Source: Hippophae tibetana (Eukaryota > Streptophyta > Magnoliopsida > Rosales > Elaeagnaceae). From it: DNA of 64,000 bases. The translations under genes and the position numbers were made by a program. Where the stretch lies: contig CM072801.1 of assembly GCA_037013495.1 (NCBI GenBank), forward strand, positions 30,182,001 to 30,246,000. The letters run 5' to 3'. Positions 37,166 through 47,835 of the stretch are shown piece by piece (position 1 is the stretch's first letter; every line of letters starts with the position of its first letter). The notes below the pieces were generated by a model. The model had not been told where the DNA came from. It saw nothing but the letters and a program-made list of their open reading frames with translations, and made no database searches.

Positions 37166-38595
37166 GAGGGTTTTCAGTAATGATACCCACAAACATTGAA
37201 CTAACTGTAAAAATCAAAAGAAACTATAAAAACAATCAAATCAAAAACTACAATTACAACACAATCAATAATTAATTTAAGAATAAAAGAAAACAACATA
37301 TCACAAAAATATCTCATACTTTTTAATCTCCTTTAAGATCATAATTAAAATCTCAAGCATAAGTTATTTTAATCTCTTTAAACAATCATGATTTTATTAT
37401 AATAATTAGTCGAAAATCATTTTCATATTTCATTTCAAAAATGTATCAATTTAATTTTACCCAATTTCAGTGTCATGAATCAGAATTCGCTTCGACTCTA
37501 TTCCTCACAAGTCAATACTCTCAAAGCACTGAATCCTATGGGTTCAAACACTCATACTAATTTATATGCGAAAGAGTTGATGTATAGAAATGAACTAATA
37601 GGTTCGCATATGTATAAAGAATAAAGGCTCAAAGTGTTATTTTAACATTGATCTCATGAAAGGAATCGAATGTATAAATTATAAAGATATCATATATAAA
37701 AATTATTTTAATGCATAAATCAAACTCATTAAGAAAGAATTTCAAGATATATGCTTTTTACAAATGAAGAAATTGCAATGACTTTTTAGGGAATTACTTC
37801 CTATATATTTCTTTTGTAATTAGCCTTTACTCACAACTTTGTAGGCAATGTGGGTCATAGTATGTAGATGATACTATAATTTTTTTATCTCTCTATTTTT
37901 TTTCTGAAGATATTTTTTTTTTCAATATATGTATTTTTTTAGAGAGTCAACCCATGTACAGATTGTACATTTTTTTGGATTTTGGTGAGTGGTTAATTTT
38001 GTGGCTTTTCTCTTTGATCTTGGTTTAGGTAACCCCAGATATGTCTTTTTGTTTTTGTAGCAGTCATGCATAAATGAGATATAAGCATATACTATCAATT
38101 TCTACTCAAATCATTTAATCTAAACAAAAATAATAAAAAAATATATGATACTCTATTAAGATGAGAAAAAATTCATACATTCAATGCTAATACCTATAGA
38201 GATCATCTAAAAATTTGAATAAATAAGAAATGTGTTTGGAGTAGAAAAAATATATTTCACTCTGAATAAAAGAATTTAGGCTCAAATTATATCTCACAAG
38301 GGTAGTCTTCACTAAAAAAAAATTCATAAACACCGATTTTGGGTTTAATATAATTTCCACATTTTATCAAGAAATACTAGTTATGACAAAAACTAACTAA
38401 TTATCAAAAATAATTACAAAATATTTCATGATATGTTTTCAAAAATTAATCTAACAGTACAAAAGACTTAATTATTTACTTAAATTTGATTTAAAGAAAT
38501 GATAAATTTTTGTGAGAAAATATTTAAATTTTTTTTTTTTTAATTTTTAAATTGTTAAATCTTTTTTTTTTTTTTTAATTAAGCATGGTAACTTT

Positions 38596-38636
38596 TCACC
38601 ACCCCCAACCTAGAACTTACATTGTCCTCAATGTAA
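38596..38636 (-). other. Internal polypurine tract plus hairpin module
   Basis: The plus strand has CACCACCCCCAACC followed by TTACATTG, loop TCCT, CAATGTAA (8-bp perfect stem, 38617-38624 with 38629-38636). The minus strand therefore has a hairpin and then GGTTGGGGGTGGTG. The layout copies that at 37003-37039, where the tract GGTTGGGGG is also separated by a few bases from a hairpin. It may be a second or ancestral plus-strand priming site. Confidence 0.5.
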
Positions 38637-38881
38637 CAACTGTAAATTAAAGATAAAGAGAAAAGAGAAGAAAGATTACCTATTTCCTGAGAATGTGTAA
38701 GTAGTAATGGAGAAATGCAGGTGCATCCATCATATTCATTATTAAAGTGTATACAGACAGATCGCTGTAAACTTCTAACATCTCAACAAATATTTTTAGT
38801 TTTAACAATTTAAAAATTATTAAACTAAAATGAACAATCAAATTAAGTAAATAAAATAAATAACAGAAAATTACCTAAAAT

Positions 38882-38930
38882 GATGGGTTGCCTCCCATCC
38901 AGCGCTTAGTTTAACGTCTTAGCAAGACGT
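38882..38930 (-). other. Hairpin pair just after the integrase reading frame
   Basis: GATGGG/CCCATC (38882-38899) and ACGTCTT/AAGACGT with a three-base loop (38914-38930) lie within 65 bp of the stop codon at 38943. A diverged version of the same pair follows the first gag at 44346-44396. Conservation of stems with different loops suggests an RNA structure linked to ORF ends. Confidence 0.55.
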
Positions 38931-38942
38931 ATCTTTTTGGTG

Positions 38943-39275
38943 CTAAGGGTTACTCAGCCAAATGCAATCCATTTCAGCAATGTTGTTTGGTTCTTCTACA
39001 TAAGGCTTGACACGATGGCCATTAACTTTGAACGTTTTTTGTGTCTTGGAGTCCAATAGTTCTACCACTCCATGTTCAGATACCTGAACTATTTTGAATG
39101 GTCCATCCCATCTTGATCTCAGCTTTCCTGGAAACAATCTCAAACGAGAGTTAAATAAAAGAACTTTCATTCCAGGGTGAAAAGTTTTAGGAACTAGCCT
39201 CTTGTCATGATAGCGCTTAGTACGCTCCTTGTATAATTTGGCATTCTCATAGGCTTCATTCCTAATTTCTTCCAA
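38943..39275 (-). pseudogene. Integrase C-terminal module, cut off by a stop codon
   Basis: This 110-codon stretch continues in the same frame as the large gag-pol gene but is separated from it by one TAG. It encodes the end of integrase: a basic helix ([11 protein letters not shown]), then [14 protein letters not shown] and the GPF module RWDGPFKIV, which in this family binds DNA or chromatin and assists targeting. The first codon is TTG, so independent translation is unlikely; readthrough of the TAG would be needed. It ends WLSNP before a TAG. No chromodomain follows, which agrees with an Athila-like element. It is a real domain fragment rather than a separate gene. Confidence 0.85.
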
Positions 39276-42200
39276 CTAATGAAGCTGGAGTACTCGTTTT
39301 TCACCTGCTTTATCTAAATCCATGTTTAGCTCTTTAATTGCCCAATAAGCCTTGTGTTCAAGTTCAACTGGAAGGTGGCACGCTTTCCCAAAGATTAACC
39401 GGTAAGGGCTCATCCCAATAGGTGTTTTGTAAGCGGTGCGGTATGCCCATAAGGCATCATTTAACTTAAATGCCCAATCCTTCCTTGAGGGACGCACAGT
39501 GCGTTCCAGTATTCCCTTAATTTGCCTATTACTTACTTCCACTAAACCGGAAGTTTGAGGATGATATGGAGTAGCTACCTTATGTGTGATGTTGTACTTG
39601 TTTAGTACTCCATCAAAGAGTTTGTTACAAAAATGGCTACCTCCATCACTTATTATAGCTCTAGGCGTTCCAAACCTACTGAATATGAAATCTTTCAAGA
39701 ATTTCACAACAACATTAGCATCATTGGTTTTGGTGGGTATAGCTTCTACCCACTTGGACACATAATCCACAGCAACCAAAATGTATTGAAAACTATTAGA
39801 TGGGGGAAAAGGACCCATAAAGTCAATCCCCCATACGTCAAAGAGTTCAACAACTAAATTAGATGTCAAAGGCATTTCATCTCTTTTGCTTATGTTTCCT
39901 GTTCTTTGACATCTATCACATTGTGCACAAAACATATGAGCATCTTTAAAAAGAGTGGGCCAAAAGAATCCAGACTGTAATATCTTACGGGCTGTCTTTT
40001 CTCCTCCAAAATGACCCCCACAATGAAGTTCATGACAAAAAGTCAGAATGCTCTTATGTTCTTCTTCAGGTACACATCTCCGGATGACTTGATCTTGACC
40101 AATCTTGTATAAATAAGGGTCATCCCAGAAATAGTCCTTAATAGTTTTAAAAAACCTTTTCTTCTCCTGATATGAAGTGTTAGGTCGCAAAACACCAGTG
40201 GCAAGATAATTTACAATATCAGCGTACCATGGGTTCGGACCTATGAAAAATAACTGTTCATCAGGAAAGGTTTCAACTATATCATCATTACTCTCATCTT
40301 TAAGAGAATTAAAGTCAGAAATCAACCTAGACAAATGGTCAGCTACTAAGTTTTCACTGCCTTTCTTATCCTTGATTTCTAGGTCAAATTCTTGTAAGAG
40401 TAAGACCCACCTGATTAATCTTGGCTTGGCATTTGGTTTACTTAATAGGTATCTTAAAGCAGCATGATCAGAATGCACAATCACTTTAGATCCTACTAAA
40501 TAAGACCGAAATTTGTCTAAAGAGAATACTATAGCCAAGAATTCCTTTTCAGTGGTGGTGTAATTCATCTGGGCATCATTGAGTGTTTTGCTAGCATAGT
40601 AGATGACATGTAAACGCTTATCCACTCTTTGTCCCAGGACTGCTCCTATTGCATAATCAGAAGCGTCACACATTATTTCAAAGGGTAAAGACCAGTTTGG
40701 TGCCATTATAACAGGGGTAGATGTGAGTTTATCTTTCAAGGTATTAAAGGAAGTAAGGCAGTCATTGTTGAAATCAAAATCAGCATCTTTGGATAGCAAG
40801 TTACATAATGGACGACTTATTTTAGAGAAATCTTTAATAAATCGTCTGTAGAATCCTGCATGTCCCAAGAAGCTTCTTATCCCCTTCACAGATGTAGGGG
40901 GAGGTAGTTTGGATATCAATTCAACTTTTGCCTTATCAACTTCAATACCCTTGTTTGAAATTATATGTCCTAAAACTATCCCTTGTTGAACCATAAAATG
41001 ACTTTTCTCCCAACTAAGGGTTAGATTGCATTCAATGCATCTTTCTAAAACCAAAGTCAATTTATGTAAGCAATCATCAAATGAGTTCCCAAAGACAGAG
41101 AAATCGTCCATGAAAATCTCAATGAATTTTTCCACCATGTCCGAGAAAATGGATATCATGCATCTCTGGAACGTGGCAGGGGCATTGCATAACCCAAATG
41201 GCATTCTGCGAAAAGCAAATGTCCCAAAAGGACATGTAAATGTGGTCTTTTCCTGATCTTCTGGTGCTATGGGTACTTGATAATATCCAGACAGTCCATC
41301 CAAAAAACAGTAAAATTCGTGCCCAGCTAATCTTTCCAACATTTGATCAATGAATGGAAGAGGAAAGTGATCCTTTTTCGTATATAAATTTAGTTTCCTA
41401 AAATCTATACACATTCTCCATCCAGTGATTATTCTAGTGGGCACTAATTCACTTTTGTCATTCTTAACAACTGTTATCCCAGATTTCTTTGGTACCACAT
41501 GCACTGGACTAACCCACTTACTATCCGCAATAGGATAGATAATCCCTTCTTCTAATAATTTAAGAATTTCCTTCTTAACTACCTCTTGCATGTTTGGGTT
41601 TAGTCTTCTTTGGGCCTCTCGTACAGGTTTAGCACCGTCCTCCAAGTTGATCTTGTGCATACACATTGTTGGACTAATGCCTCTTATATCCCCTATACTC
41701 CAACCTATAGATTTCTTAAACTGTTTAAGCACTTTGATGAGTTCCTTTTCTTGTGGTTTGGTCAAGGTTGAAGAAATTATCACTGGATAAGTTTCCCCTT
41801 CTCCCAAAAACACATATTTTAAGTGCTCAGGTAAGTCTTTGAGTTCAAGTTCAGGTGGATTGGCCTCTTTAATAGATGAAGAACTGGGTAGATTTAAAAG
41901 TGTACTAGATTTTGTCATCACTTCATTATTGTCTAGTTGTTTAAGGTACCCATTAATTTCCTCATCTAAATCTTCTTCAACCTTTTCAAGTGTAAGAACG
42001 GTTTCAAGCTTGTCCTCTATTTTGGTTCGGAAAAAGGTGTTTTGGACAAGATTATCCAAAGGATCAACATCGAATATTTCATCAATGGCAGAAATAGAAG
42101 GGAACGGTGAAGAATCAAAAACTTTAAAATGAACAGTCTCTCCTAAGACTGTCATTGTCAAATTTCCATCTTGGACATCAATAATAGTTTTAGTAGTTGC

Positions 42201-44114
42201 CATAAATGGTCTACCAAGCAATATTGTGTGCTCTCTGTCCAATGCTGGATTTTCTTGCATATCCAGAACCACAAAGTCAACAGGTATTATCAGTTTGTCT
42301 ACTTGTACCAAAACATCCTCAACTATTCCCTCTGGATATTTAAGAGATCTATCTGCAAGTTGAAGGGACATAGTTGTGGGTTTTAAATCCCCTAGATTGA
42401 GTTGTAAGAATATAGAGTAGGGCATCAAATTTATACTAGCACCTAAATCAAGCATTGCTTTAGCAACCTTCCTATCCCCCATAGTTATGTTTATAATAAA
42501 ACTTCCAGGGTCTTTCAACTTAGGGGGTAGTTTGTGCTGAAGTACAGCGCTAGAAATTTCTGATACTACTACTCGTTCATTCAGTTCATACCTCCTTTTC
42601 TTAGTGTTCAACTCTTTGAAAAACTTGGCATATGAGGGCACATTCATGATCACTTCTAACAATGGTAAATTGATATTCACTTTAGAGAGCATATTAAAAA
42701 GATCATTGAATTGCTTATCTTGTTTGGACTCTTTTAACCGGTGGGGAAAAGGTACTTGTATCTGGTGTGGTTCTGTTGTCTTTTGAATTTTGGGGGTGTC
42801 AGATGACCCCCCAATGAGTTTTTCAGAAGGCTTGTTAAGTTTAACACTTGTTTCTCCTTTTTGCGAGATTAGAGTATCGCCTTCTTTGTTACCTGAACTA
42901 CAAGGTAGATTGTTAGAGATTTCAGGTAAACTGGTATTGACTACCTTACCACTTCGAAGGGTTCTAACATCCTTTGCTTGTTCTGGTTGACTGGGCAACT
43001 TTCCTGGTTCTTTCTTTTGCATTTGTTCAGCCAGTTGCCCAACTTTAGATTCAATTCTTTTAACCGAAGCCTCCATGGTGTTCAACCTTTGATTAGTCAT
43101 CAATTGGTTGTCACGACTAACTTGAATAAAAGCATTCAAGCTATCTTCTAAGGTTGGTTTAAAAGATTGGCTTGGTGGGTAAGGGTGGTTGTTATCCGAC
43201 CTTAGTGTTGGATATTGGGTGTAGGCTGGGTGATTATAGGTGTTTGGATGATACCTTTGAAAAGATTGGACTTCCTCTATGGCATCGACACTAGAATCAC
43301 AAGTATTTGAACAATTATGAGTACCATGCCCAATTGAACAACACACTTCACATACCTCTTGATTTGAAATTTGGTGGGAAGTGAGGAATTTCACTTGTTT
43401 AGTCAATTCAGCAAGTTGCAAGGTTATCTCATTATCAGAGCCGACTTCATTGACCTTTGCTTTCCTTCTACCACCTCTTTGTTGGGAATTAGAACCCAAT
43501 AGCTCATAGAGATTATAGGTTTCCTCTGCGGTCTTTTCTCGTACAGCACCTCCAGCAGCATTATCAACCATGTATTGACTCTGTAGTGTCAATCCATCGT
43601 AAAAGAATTGGTTTTGTAGCTGTAATGGAAAGCTATGATTTTGACATTGAATGAAAAGGAGTTTGAATCGTTCCCAAGCTTCATGAAAGGGCTCTTCATA
43701 CATTTGAGAAAATGTTGCTATCTTTTTTCTTAGATCAACAATCTTTTGATGGGAATAGAACCTACCCATAAAAATTTCATAGACTGCCTCCCAAGTTTTA
43801 AGCGAACCTGACTGTAGAGTAATGAACCATGACCAAGCTTTATCTTTGAGAGTGTAAGGAAAACACCTCATCCTAAGTTGATCTTCATTAATTGCATGTA
43901 GTGGAAAGGTTTGGACAATAGCATAGAATTCTCGAATGAAATTTAAAGGGTCTTCATTAGGGATACCGTAAAAGGAAGGCAACAAAGAATAATGAATCTT
44001 TTTCAATTCATAACTCCTTGCAGCCTCTTGTAATTGGATACCGGAAGTTACATTGCCAATGATTGGCATTGTATATTCTTTCATCTTTTTCCGCCTATCT
44101 TCAGCATCTCCCAT
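39276..44114 (-). CDS. gag-pol: Gag-protease-RT-RNase H-integrase polyprotein (gag copy B), C-terminally truncated
   Basis: One open frame of 1612 codons encodes the particle protein and enzymes of retrotransposition. Visible parts: Gag core about residues 85-205; zinc knuckle C255-C258-H263-C268; aspartic protease with DLGAS at 556-560 and ILLGRPF near 631; reverse transcriptase with catalytic D939 ([11 protein letters not shown]) and FMDD at 1001-1004; RNase H with D1150, E1189/E1191, D1216 and D1259; integrase zinc finger H1364, H1368, C1399, C1402; and a DDE core D1431, D1490, E1526 with spacing D58D35E. The ATG lies in a strong context, ACCATGG. The frame ends at a TAG (39276-39278) just after LQLH, inside the linker to the integrase C-terminal module, so integrase is truncated unless the stop is read through. 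All catalytic residues looked for are present. Gag and pol share one frame with no frameshift. It is probably translated from full-length RNA despite the upstream gag; how is unclear. Confidence 0.95.
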   Translation of the reverse strand: MGDAEDRRKKMKEYTMPIIGNVTSGIQLQEAARSYELKKIHYSLLPSFYGIPNEDPLNFIREFYAIVQTFPLHAINEDQLRMRCFPYTLKDKAWSWFITLQSGSLKTWEAVYEIFMGRFYSHQKIVDLRKKIATFSQMYEEPFHEAWERFKLLFIQCQNHSFPLQLQNQFFYDGLTLQSQYMVDNAAGGAVREKTAEETYNLYELLGSNSQQRGGRRKAKVNEVGSDNEITLQLAELTKQVKFLTSHQISNQEVCEVCCSIGHGTHNCSNTCDSSVDAIEEVQSFQRYHPNTYNHPAYTQYPTLRSDNNHPYPPSQSFKPTLEDSLNAFIQVSRDNQLMTNQRLNTMEASVKRIESKVGQLAEQMQKKEPGKLPSQPEQAKDVRTLRSGKVVNTSLPEISNNLPCSSGNKEGDTLISQKGETSVKLNKPSEKLIGGSSDTPKIQKTTEPHQIQVPFPHRLKESKQDKQFNDLFNMLSKVNINLPLLEVIMNVPSYAKFFKELNTKKRRYELNERVVVSEISSAVLQHKLPPKLKDPGSFIINITMGDRKVAKAMLDLGASINLMPYSIFLQLNLGDLKPTTMSLQLADRSLKYPEGIVEDVLVQVDKLIIPVDFVVLDMQENPALDREHTILLGRPFMATTKTIIDVQDGNLTMTVLGETVHFKVFDSSPFPSISAIDEIFDVDPLDNLVQNTFFRTKIEDKLETVLTLEKVEEDLDEEINGYLKQLDNNEVMTKSSTLLNLPSSSSIKEANPPELELKDLPEHLKYVFLGEGETYPVIISSTLTKPQEKELIKVLKQFKKSIGWSIGDIRGISPTMCMHKINLEDGAKPVREAQRRLNPNMQEVVKKEILKLLEEGIIYPIADSKWVSPVHVVPKKSGITVVKNDKSELVPTRIITGWRMCIDFRKLNLYTKKDHFPLPFIDQMLERLAGHEFYCFLDGLSGYYQVPIAPEDQEKTTFTCPFGTFAFRRMPFGLCNAPATFQRCMISIFSDMVEKFIEIFMDDFSVFGNSFDDCLHKLTLVLERCIECNLTLSWEKSHFMVQQGIVLGHIISNKGIEVDKAKVELISKLPPPTSVKGIRSFLGHAGFYRRFIKDFSKISRPLCNLLSKDADFDFNNDCLTSFNTLKDKLTSTPVIMAPNWSLPFEIMCDASDYAIGAVLGQRVDKRLHVIYYASKTLNDAQMNYTTTEKEFLAIVFSLDKFRSYLVGSKVIVHSDHAALRYLLSKPNAKPRLIRWVLLLQEFDLEIKDKKGSENLVADHLSRLISDFNSLKDESNDDIVETFPDEQLFFIGPNPWYADIVNYLATGVLRPNTSYQEKKRFFKTIKDYFWDDPYLYKIGQDQVIRRCVPEEEHKSILTFCHELHCGGHFGGEKTARKILQSGFFWPTLFKDAHMFCAQCDRCQRTGNISKRDEMPLTSNLVVELFDVWGIDFMGPFPPSNSFQYILVAVDYVSKWVEAIPTKTNDANVVVKFLKDFIFSRFGTPRAIISDGGSHFCNKLFDGVLNKYNITHKVATPYHPQTSGLVEVSNRQIKGILERTVRPSRKDWAFKLNDALWAYRTAYKTPIGMSPYRLIFGKACHLPVELEHKAYWAIKELNMDLDKAGEKRVLQLH

Positions 44115-44462
44115 GGTTGTTTGTAGTTGAAAATGATCCTCCTCCTATTGTGTATCAACAATTTGCTCTTAGTAGATATCTCTAAAAAATATTTATAACT
44201 TGATAAAACGTAAATGCAAAAAGTGCAAGGAACCTAAATTTTTTTTTTTTTTTTTTTAAACTAATGGACAGAATGTTTGAAACAAATGAATTTTATTTCA
44301 TCTGAATTTTTATTACACGCAAACTAAAACAAAGGAAAATACAATAATGGGTGACCTCCCATACAGGACTAAAATTTATCGTCTTCTAGTAAGACGTTGC
44401 TTGGAGATTGCAGAATTAAAAACTCAATGTCTCATCTTCATTGAATTCATTTAAGTATCAAA
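44115..44462 (-). other. Spacer between the two gag genes, with hairpin pair
   Basis: This 348-bp non-coding gap holds ATGGG/CCCAT (about 44347-44362) and CGTCTT/AAGACG (44380-44385 with 44391-44396). These correspond in order and spacing to the pair at 38882-38930 that follows pol. A homopolymer T run at about 44240-44258 lies nearer the second gag. The match suggests this spacer descends from the start of a 3' untranslated region. Confidence 0.65.
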
Positions 44463-45800
44463 TTAGTCTTTGCCTTTTTGCAAATGTTCAACTAACTGTT
44501 CAACTTGAACTTCCACCTTTTTGATAGAAGCTTCCACAGAGTCCAACCGTTGATTGGTTTTAGATTGATTATCCCTACAGACTTGAATAAAAGAATTCAA
44601 GTTGTCCTCCAAGGTTGGTTTATTGGGAATGCTTCTTGGAATAGGTGGGTGGAATTGCTGACCTGCTTGGTTTGAGCTTTGAGTGAAAGGAGGGTTGTTT
44701 TGCCTCCAAGAGAAATTTGGATGACTTCTCCACCCAGGATTATAGGTATTTGAGTTGGGGTCAAACCTTGGTCTTTGTTGATACGCTCCCAACACATTGA
44801 CCTGTTCAGGTCCAGTTGTTTCTCCTTGATATGGACAGGCTTCAGTACCATGTCCCATGTTGCTGTACAAACCATATTGTTCATTATTGGTGTTGGTTTG
44901 TGTAGCGAGAAGGGCAACTTGCTTAGTCAGTTGAACAAGTTGTTGTTGAACTTCATTACTGGAGTCGATTTCATGAACTCCAGCTTTTCTCACTCAGGAG
45001 CTTTTCTGTTGGGAATTAGCACCCAACATCTCAAAGAGGTTATACGTCTCTGAGGCAGTCTTTTCTCCTATTGCTCCTCCTGCAGCGTTGTCGACAATGA
45101 ACTGACATTGTTGTGTAAGTCCATCGTAAAAGAATTGGTTCTGCAACTGCAGGGGAAAGCTATGATGGGGACACTGAGTGAGAAACATCTTGAACCTATC
45201 CCAAGCTTCATGGAATGGTTCTCCATCCATCTGAGAGAAAGTAGCAATCTTTCCTCTCAACTCTGATGTTTTTTGATGGGAATAGAATTTTCCCATGAAT
45301 TTATTGTAAATGTTACCCCATGTCATCAGAGAACCTGGGGGAAGTGACATCAACCAAGTTTTGGCCTTATCCTTTAATGTGTAGGGAAAACATCTCATCC
45401 TAAGTTGATCCTCGTTTAGAATACCGAGGGGGAATGTTTGGACCGTAGCATAGAAATCTCTCATAAAGGAAAGAGAATCTTCATTAGGTAACCCATAAAA
45501 GGAAGGAAGCATAGAAAAATGAATATTTTTAAGGTCATAATTCCGAGCAGCCTCTCCCAACTGGATAGCGGCAGTTGTCGTGCCTATTACCGGTCTTGCA
45601 AACTCCTTCATCGTGGTTTCCCTAATATGTTGGTTTTCCTCCATTTCTTTTGGTTCTAGCAAAGGATTAAGACTTGGTTCTATGTTTGGCTCAAAAACAG
45701 GTTGATGGGTAGAATCCAGTTTTGTTGACACTTGTTTAAATTTATGAAAATTATTTACATATGGTGTAAGAGGGTTTCCTAAGGATCTCCTACCGCGCAT
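44463..45800 (-). pseudogene. gag: First gag gene (gag copy A), inactivated
   Basis: A 445-residue Gag-like sequence begins with ATG at 45800, with an N-terminal MRGRR basic start, and ends with a normal stop after QKGKD. A single in-frame TGA at 44994-44996 splits it after residue 268; the second part resumes in the same frame. The capsid-like core (about residues 90-260) is clearly homologous to the second gag: both share [32 protein letters not shown] and [11 protein letters not shown]. They differ at many positions, so this is not a recent tandem copy. The zinc knuckle is lost: the first two cysteines are tyrosines (TAT and TAC), while GHGTEAC remains. Both changes, like the TGA, can be explained by single transitions. 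It is the first gene after the leader, so it would normally be the one translated first. Confidence 0.9.
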
Positions 45801-45990
45801 AGACTATTGTAAACGTAAATTTAAAACTCCTGTCAACAAAATAAAAAATTTAGAGAAAATTTACATGTTATTTAATACAAAGCACTAAACAAAACTAGTT
45901 AAACCCTAAAAAAAAGAAATTTTTTTTTTATCATTTTTTTTCATTTTTTTTATATTTTTTTTTGTAACATAATTAGTATTAACCAAGAGT

Positions 45991-46050
45991 GCTCCCAGGA
46001 AAGAATGGTGGTGCAAACGGCTCCTTAAATACCATTCTCCTAGCCAGAGC
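45991..46050 (-). other. Leader hairpin 1 of a covarying tandem pair
   Basis: Stem parts on the plus strand: GCTC (45991-45994) with GAGC (46047-46050); AGGA (45997-46000) with TCCT (46038-46041); GAATGGT (46003-46009) with ACCATTC (46031-46037). An AA bulge separates the inner helices and the loop is 21 bases. The same folds form in the minus-strand RNA. It is homologous to the next hairpin. Confidence 0.7.
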
Positions 46051-46053
46051 AAC

Positions 46054-46111
46054 GTTCCTAGGAAAGACTAGTGGCACAAAGGCTTTCAAGAACTAGTCTC
46101 CTAGACAGAAC
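46054..46111 (-). other. Leader hairpin 2 of a covarying tandem pair
   Basis: Stem parts on the plus strand: GTTC (46054-46057) with GAAC (46108-46111); AGGA (46060-46063) with TCCT (46099-46102); GACTAGT (46066-46072) with ACTAGTC (46092-46098). The AA bulge is in the same place as in hairpin 1 and the loop is 19 bases. Relative to hairpin 1, three base pairs have changed on both sides so that pairing is kept. Confidence 0.7.
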
Positions 46112-46169
46112 TCCCTTAGATTTTTACTTTTCATGTTATTTAGTTAATTAGGTATAAATTCAAGTAATG

Positions 46170-46395
46170 TTTTTTTTTTATGAACGGTAATTTAATTTTA
46201 CTATTCACGCTATATAATGTCTTATTAACTTAAAACTTTTTTTGAAATTTAAGTTTTTGAAATTTTTTTTTTTTTATGAACGGTAATTTTATTTTACTAT
46301 TCACGCTATATTATTTCTTATTAACTTAAAATTTTTTATATTTTGAATTTTGAATTTTTTTTTTTGTTTTTTTTTACTATTTATGAACGGTAAAT
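46170..46395 (-). repeat. Short tandem repeat in the leader, ~96-bp period
   Basis: ATGAACGGTAA begins at 46180, 46276 and, partly changed, 46383. The first two copies continue with TTTACTATTCACGCTATAT and TTATTAACTTAAAA. Each contains an imperfect inverted repeat, TGAACGGTAA against TTACTATTCA, with two mismatches. The third copy is truncated and grades into T-rich low-complexity sequence. Confidence 0.65.
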
Positions 46396-46611
46396 TTTTT
46401 TACTTTAAATTTCAAATTTCTAAATTATTTTACAATTAAAAAAATTATTATTTTTTTTTATTTTTTATTTTTTATTTTTTATTTTTTTATTTTTTTATTT
46501 TTTTTTATTTATTATGAATTTTGAAATTTGATTATTATTAAAATATCACAATTATTTACAGCACAAAAATGTTTTTAAAATTTTGATAAATAATTTAAAA
46601 ACGCTATTCCT

Positions 46612-46629
46612 TCCCCGGCAACGGCGCCA
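46612..46629 (-). other. Primer binding site, tRNA-Asp type
   Basis: The minus strand reads TGGCGCCGTTGCCGGGGA, six bases inside the 5' LTR. From memory of plant tRNA-Asp(GUC), whose 3' end is CCCCGGCAACGGCGCCA, the match is full length including the CCA end. A tRNA-Asp primer is typical of Athila-like elements. This fixes the right LTR as the 5' one. Confidence 0.88.
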
Positions 46630-47086
46630 AAAACTTGATGAACGAAAACCGGCATCGCCGATCTTCGCAAATACTTTGGTTTTAATATTTATAAAACTCT
46701 CGCAAGTGCACGAATCATTTCGAAGAAAATGATAAGTATACTCCCAAGGTCGATCTAAGGAAGGAATGTATGTGGTTTTTAATTTATTATTCAAACTTTT
46801 AAAAAAACGAAATTAAATCCTAAACATCCTGTCACGATAGTTTGGTTTTTGTGTTCCTAATCTAATAACATAAAATAAACATATATACAGATTAATTAAA
46901 TATAATCTAATAACATAAAAAATAAACATATATACAGATTCAATAAATATTCATGCAAATTTTATCATTTATATTAGCGGAGTATTTATGGATATAATAA
47001 CTAAATTAATTATGCTTGCTCATATTATCTAGGTTATTAAAGATATAAATTGATATTTTATTGATTCTCTCTTTTTTATATAAATA

Positions 47087-47232
47087 CCACCTTTGGTGGG
47101 GTTAGATATTCTTTGTTAACTAAACAAATCAATTAACACCTATGGGTGGGGTTGATAACTAATATGCTTAATTAAATTAATTCATTTTTCTAAGAGATTG
47201 AAATTGAATCATTTAAATGCCACCTTTGGTGG
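47087..47232 (-). repeat. Three small GGTGG hairpins in the 5' LTR
   Basis: Copies of CCACCTTTGGTGG at 47087-47099 and 47220-47232, with the related CACCTATGGGTGGGG between them at about 47137. They match the set in the 3' LTR and lie in the transcribed part. Confidence 0.55.
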
Positions 47233-47835
47233 GGTTAGACAGTTTAAACTTTATTCAAGGTGTCCAAATTAAACATAAGAATTTAATTATCCGAGTACTA
47301 ACTTTCAAGTTTTAAAACCACTATTGAAAACATGTTGTCAATACATTTTCACATAATAATTCTTATAAAAACTTTTGAAATAGAGTTTCACTCTAACTAC
47401 CGGGCGATTGTACCAACAAATAAAAGAGCACTACTCTAAATTAGACCGGATAACTAAACCTTAAAATCTAATTTTCAGTTTTAAGTTTGTAATGAAAAAT
47501 AATATATTTCTCTCTAACAATCTTAATATAAAATCTTGAATAAAAACAAAATCAATTCATTTTAGAAATTTTCACCTATTTAATATTTCACAAGCATAAC
47601 AACGTTATTATTATATCATGTTTATAAACAGCTAGCAGAGTTAAATTTAATCATAGACAAATTAAATATAACATGTAAGAATAAAGCATAAAAATAACTG
47701 TAAAGAAAATAAAATCCTTACAGAACTTCGACGCTATTCCCGTTGCTAGAAAACCTCCGAGCGGAATTTGCACTTCCATATATTGAATCAAAAACTAAAT
47801 TATTACAAAAACATTACAAGTTCCTCTCAAAAAGA

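Larger units (their letters stand above)
37003..38942 (-). other. Non-coding 3' region between integrase and 3' LTR
   Basis: About 1.9 kb of AT-rich sequence has no open frame worth calling on either strand. In some Athila relatives this interval holds an envelope-like gene; here none is visible. It contains a hairpin cluster at 37020-37165, further perfect hairpins at 37857-37877 (ATAGTAT/ATACTAT) and 37954-37970 (ATGTACA/TGTACAT), homopolymer A/T runs at about 38528-38580, a second polypurine/hairpin module at 38596-38636 and a hairpin pair at 38882-38930. Confidence 0.8.
45801..46611 (-). other. 5' leader of the retrotransposon RNA
   Basis: About 0.8 kb between the primer site and the first gag has no credible coding capacity. 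From the primer site inward it contains a long T/A low-complexity run (about 46340-46515), a three-copy repeat marked ATGAACGGTAA, and two tandem hairpins at 45991-46111. In retroelements this part of the RNA usually carries dimerisation and packaging signals. Confidence 0.75.

Noticed and set aside
37954-37977. Perfect hairpin followed by a T run, resembling an intrinsic terminator
   Set aside because: Rho-independent terminators are bacterial. This is inside a plant retrotransposon and on the strand opposite to its transcription.
37003-38942. Possible envelope-like gene downstream of pol, as in some Athila relatives
   Set aside because: No open frame of useful length exists here on the minus strand and the sequence is AT-rich with homopolymers.
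39633-42990. Several 60-97 codon plus-strand open frames opposite gag-pol
   Set aside because: They are antisense shadows of the well-supported 1612-codon frame and show no recognisable domain.
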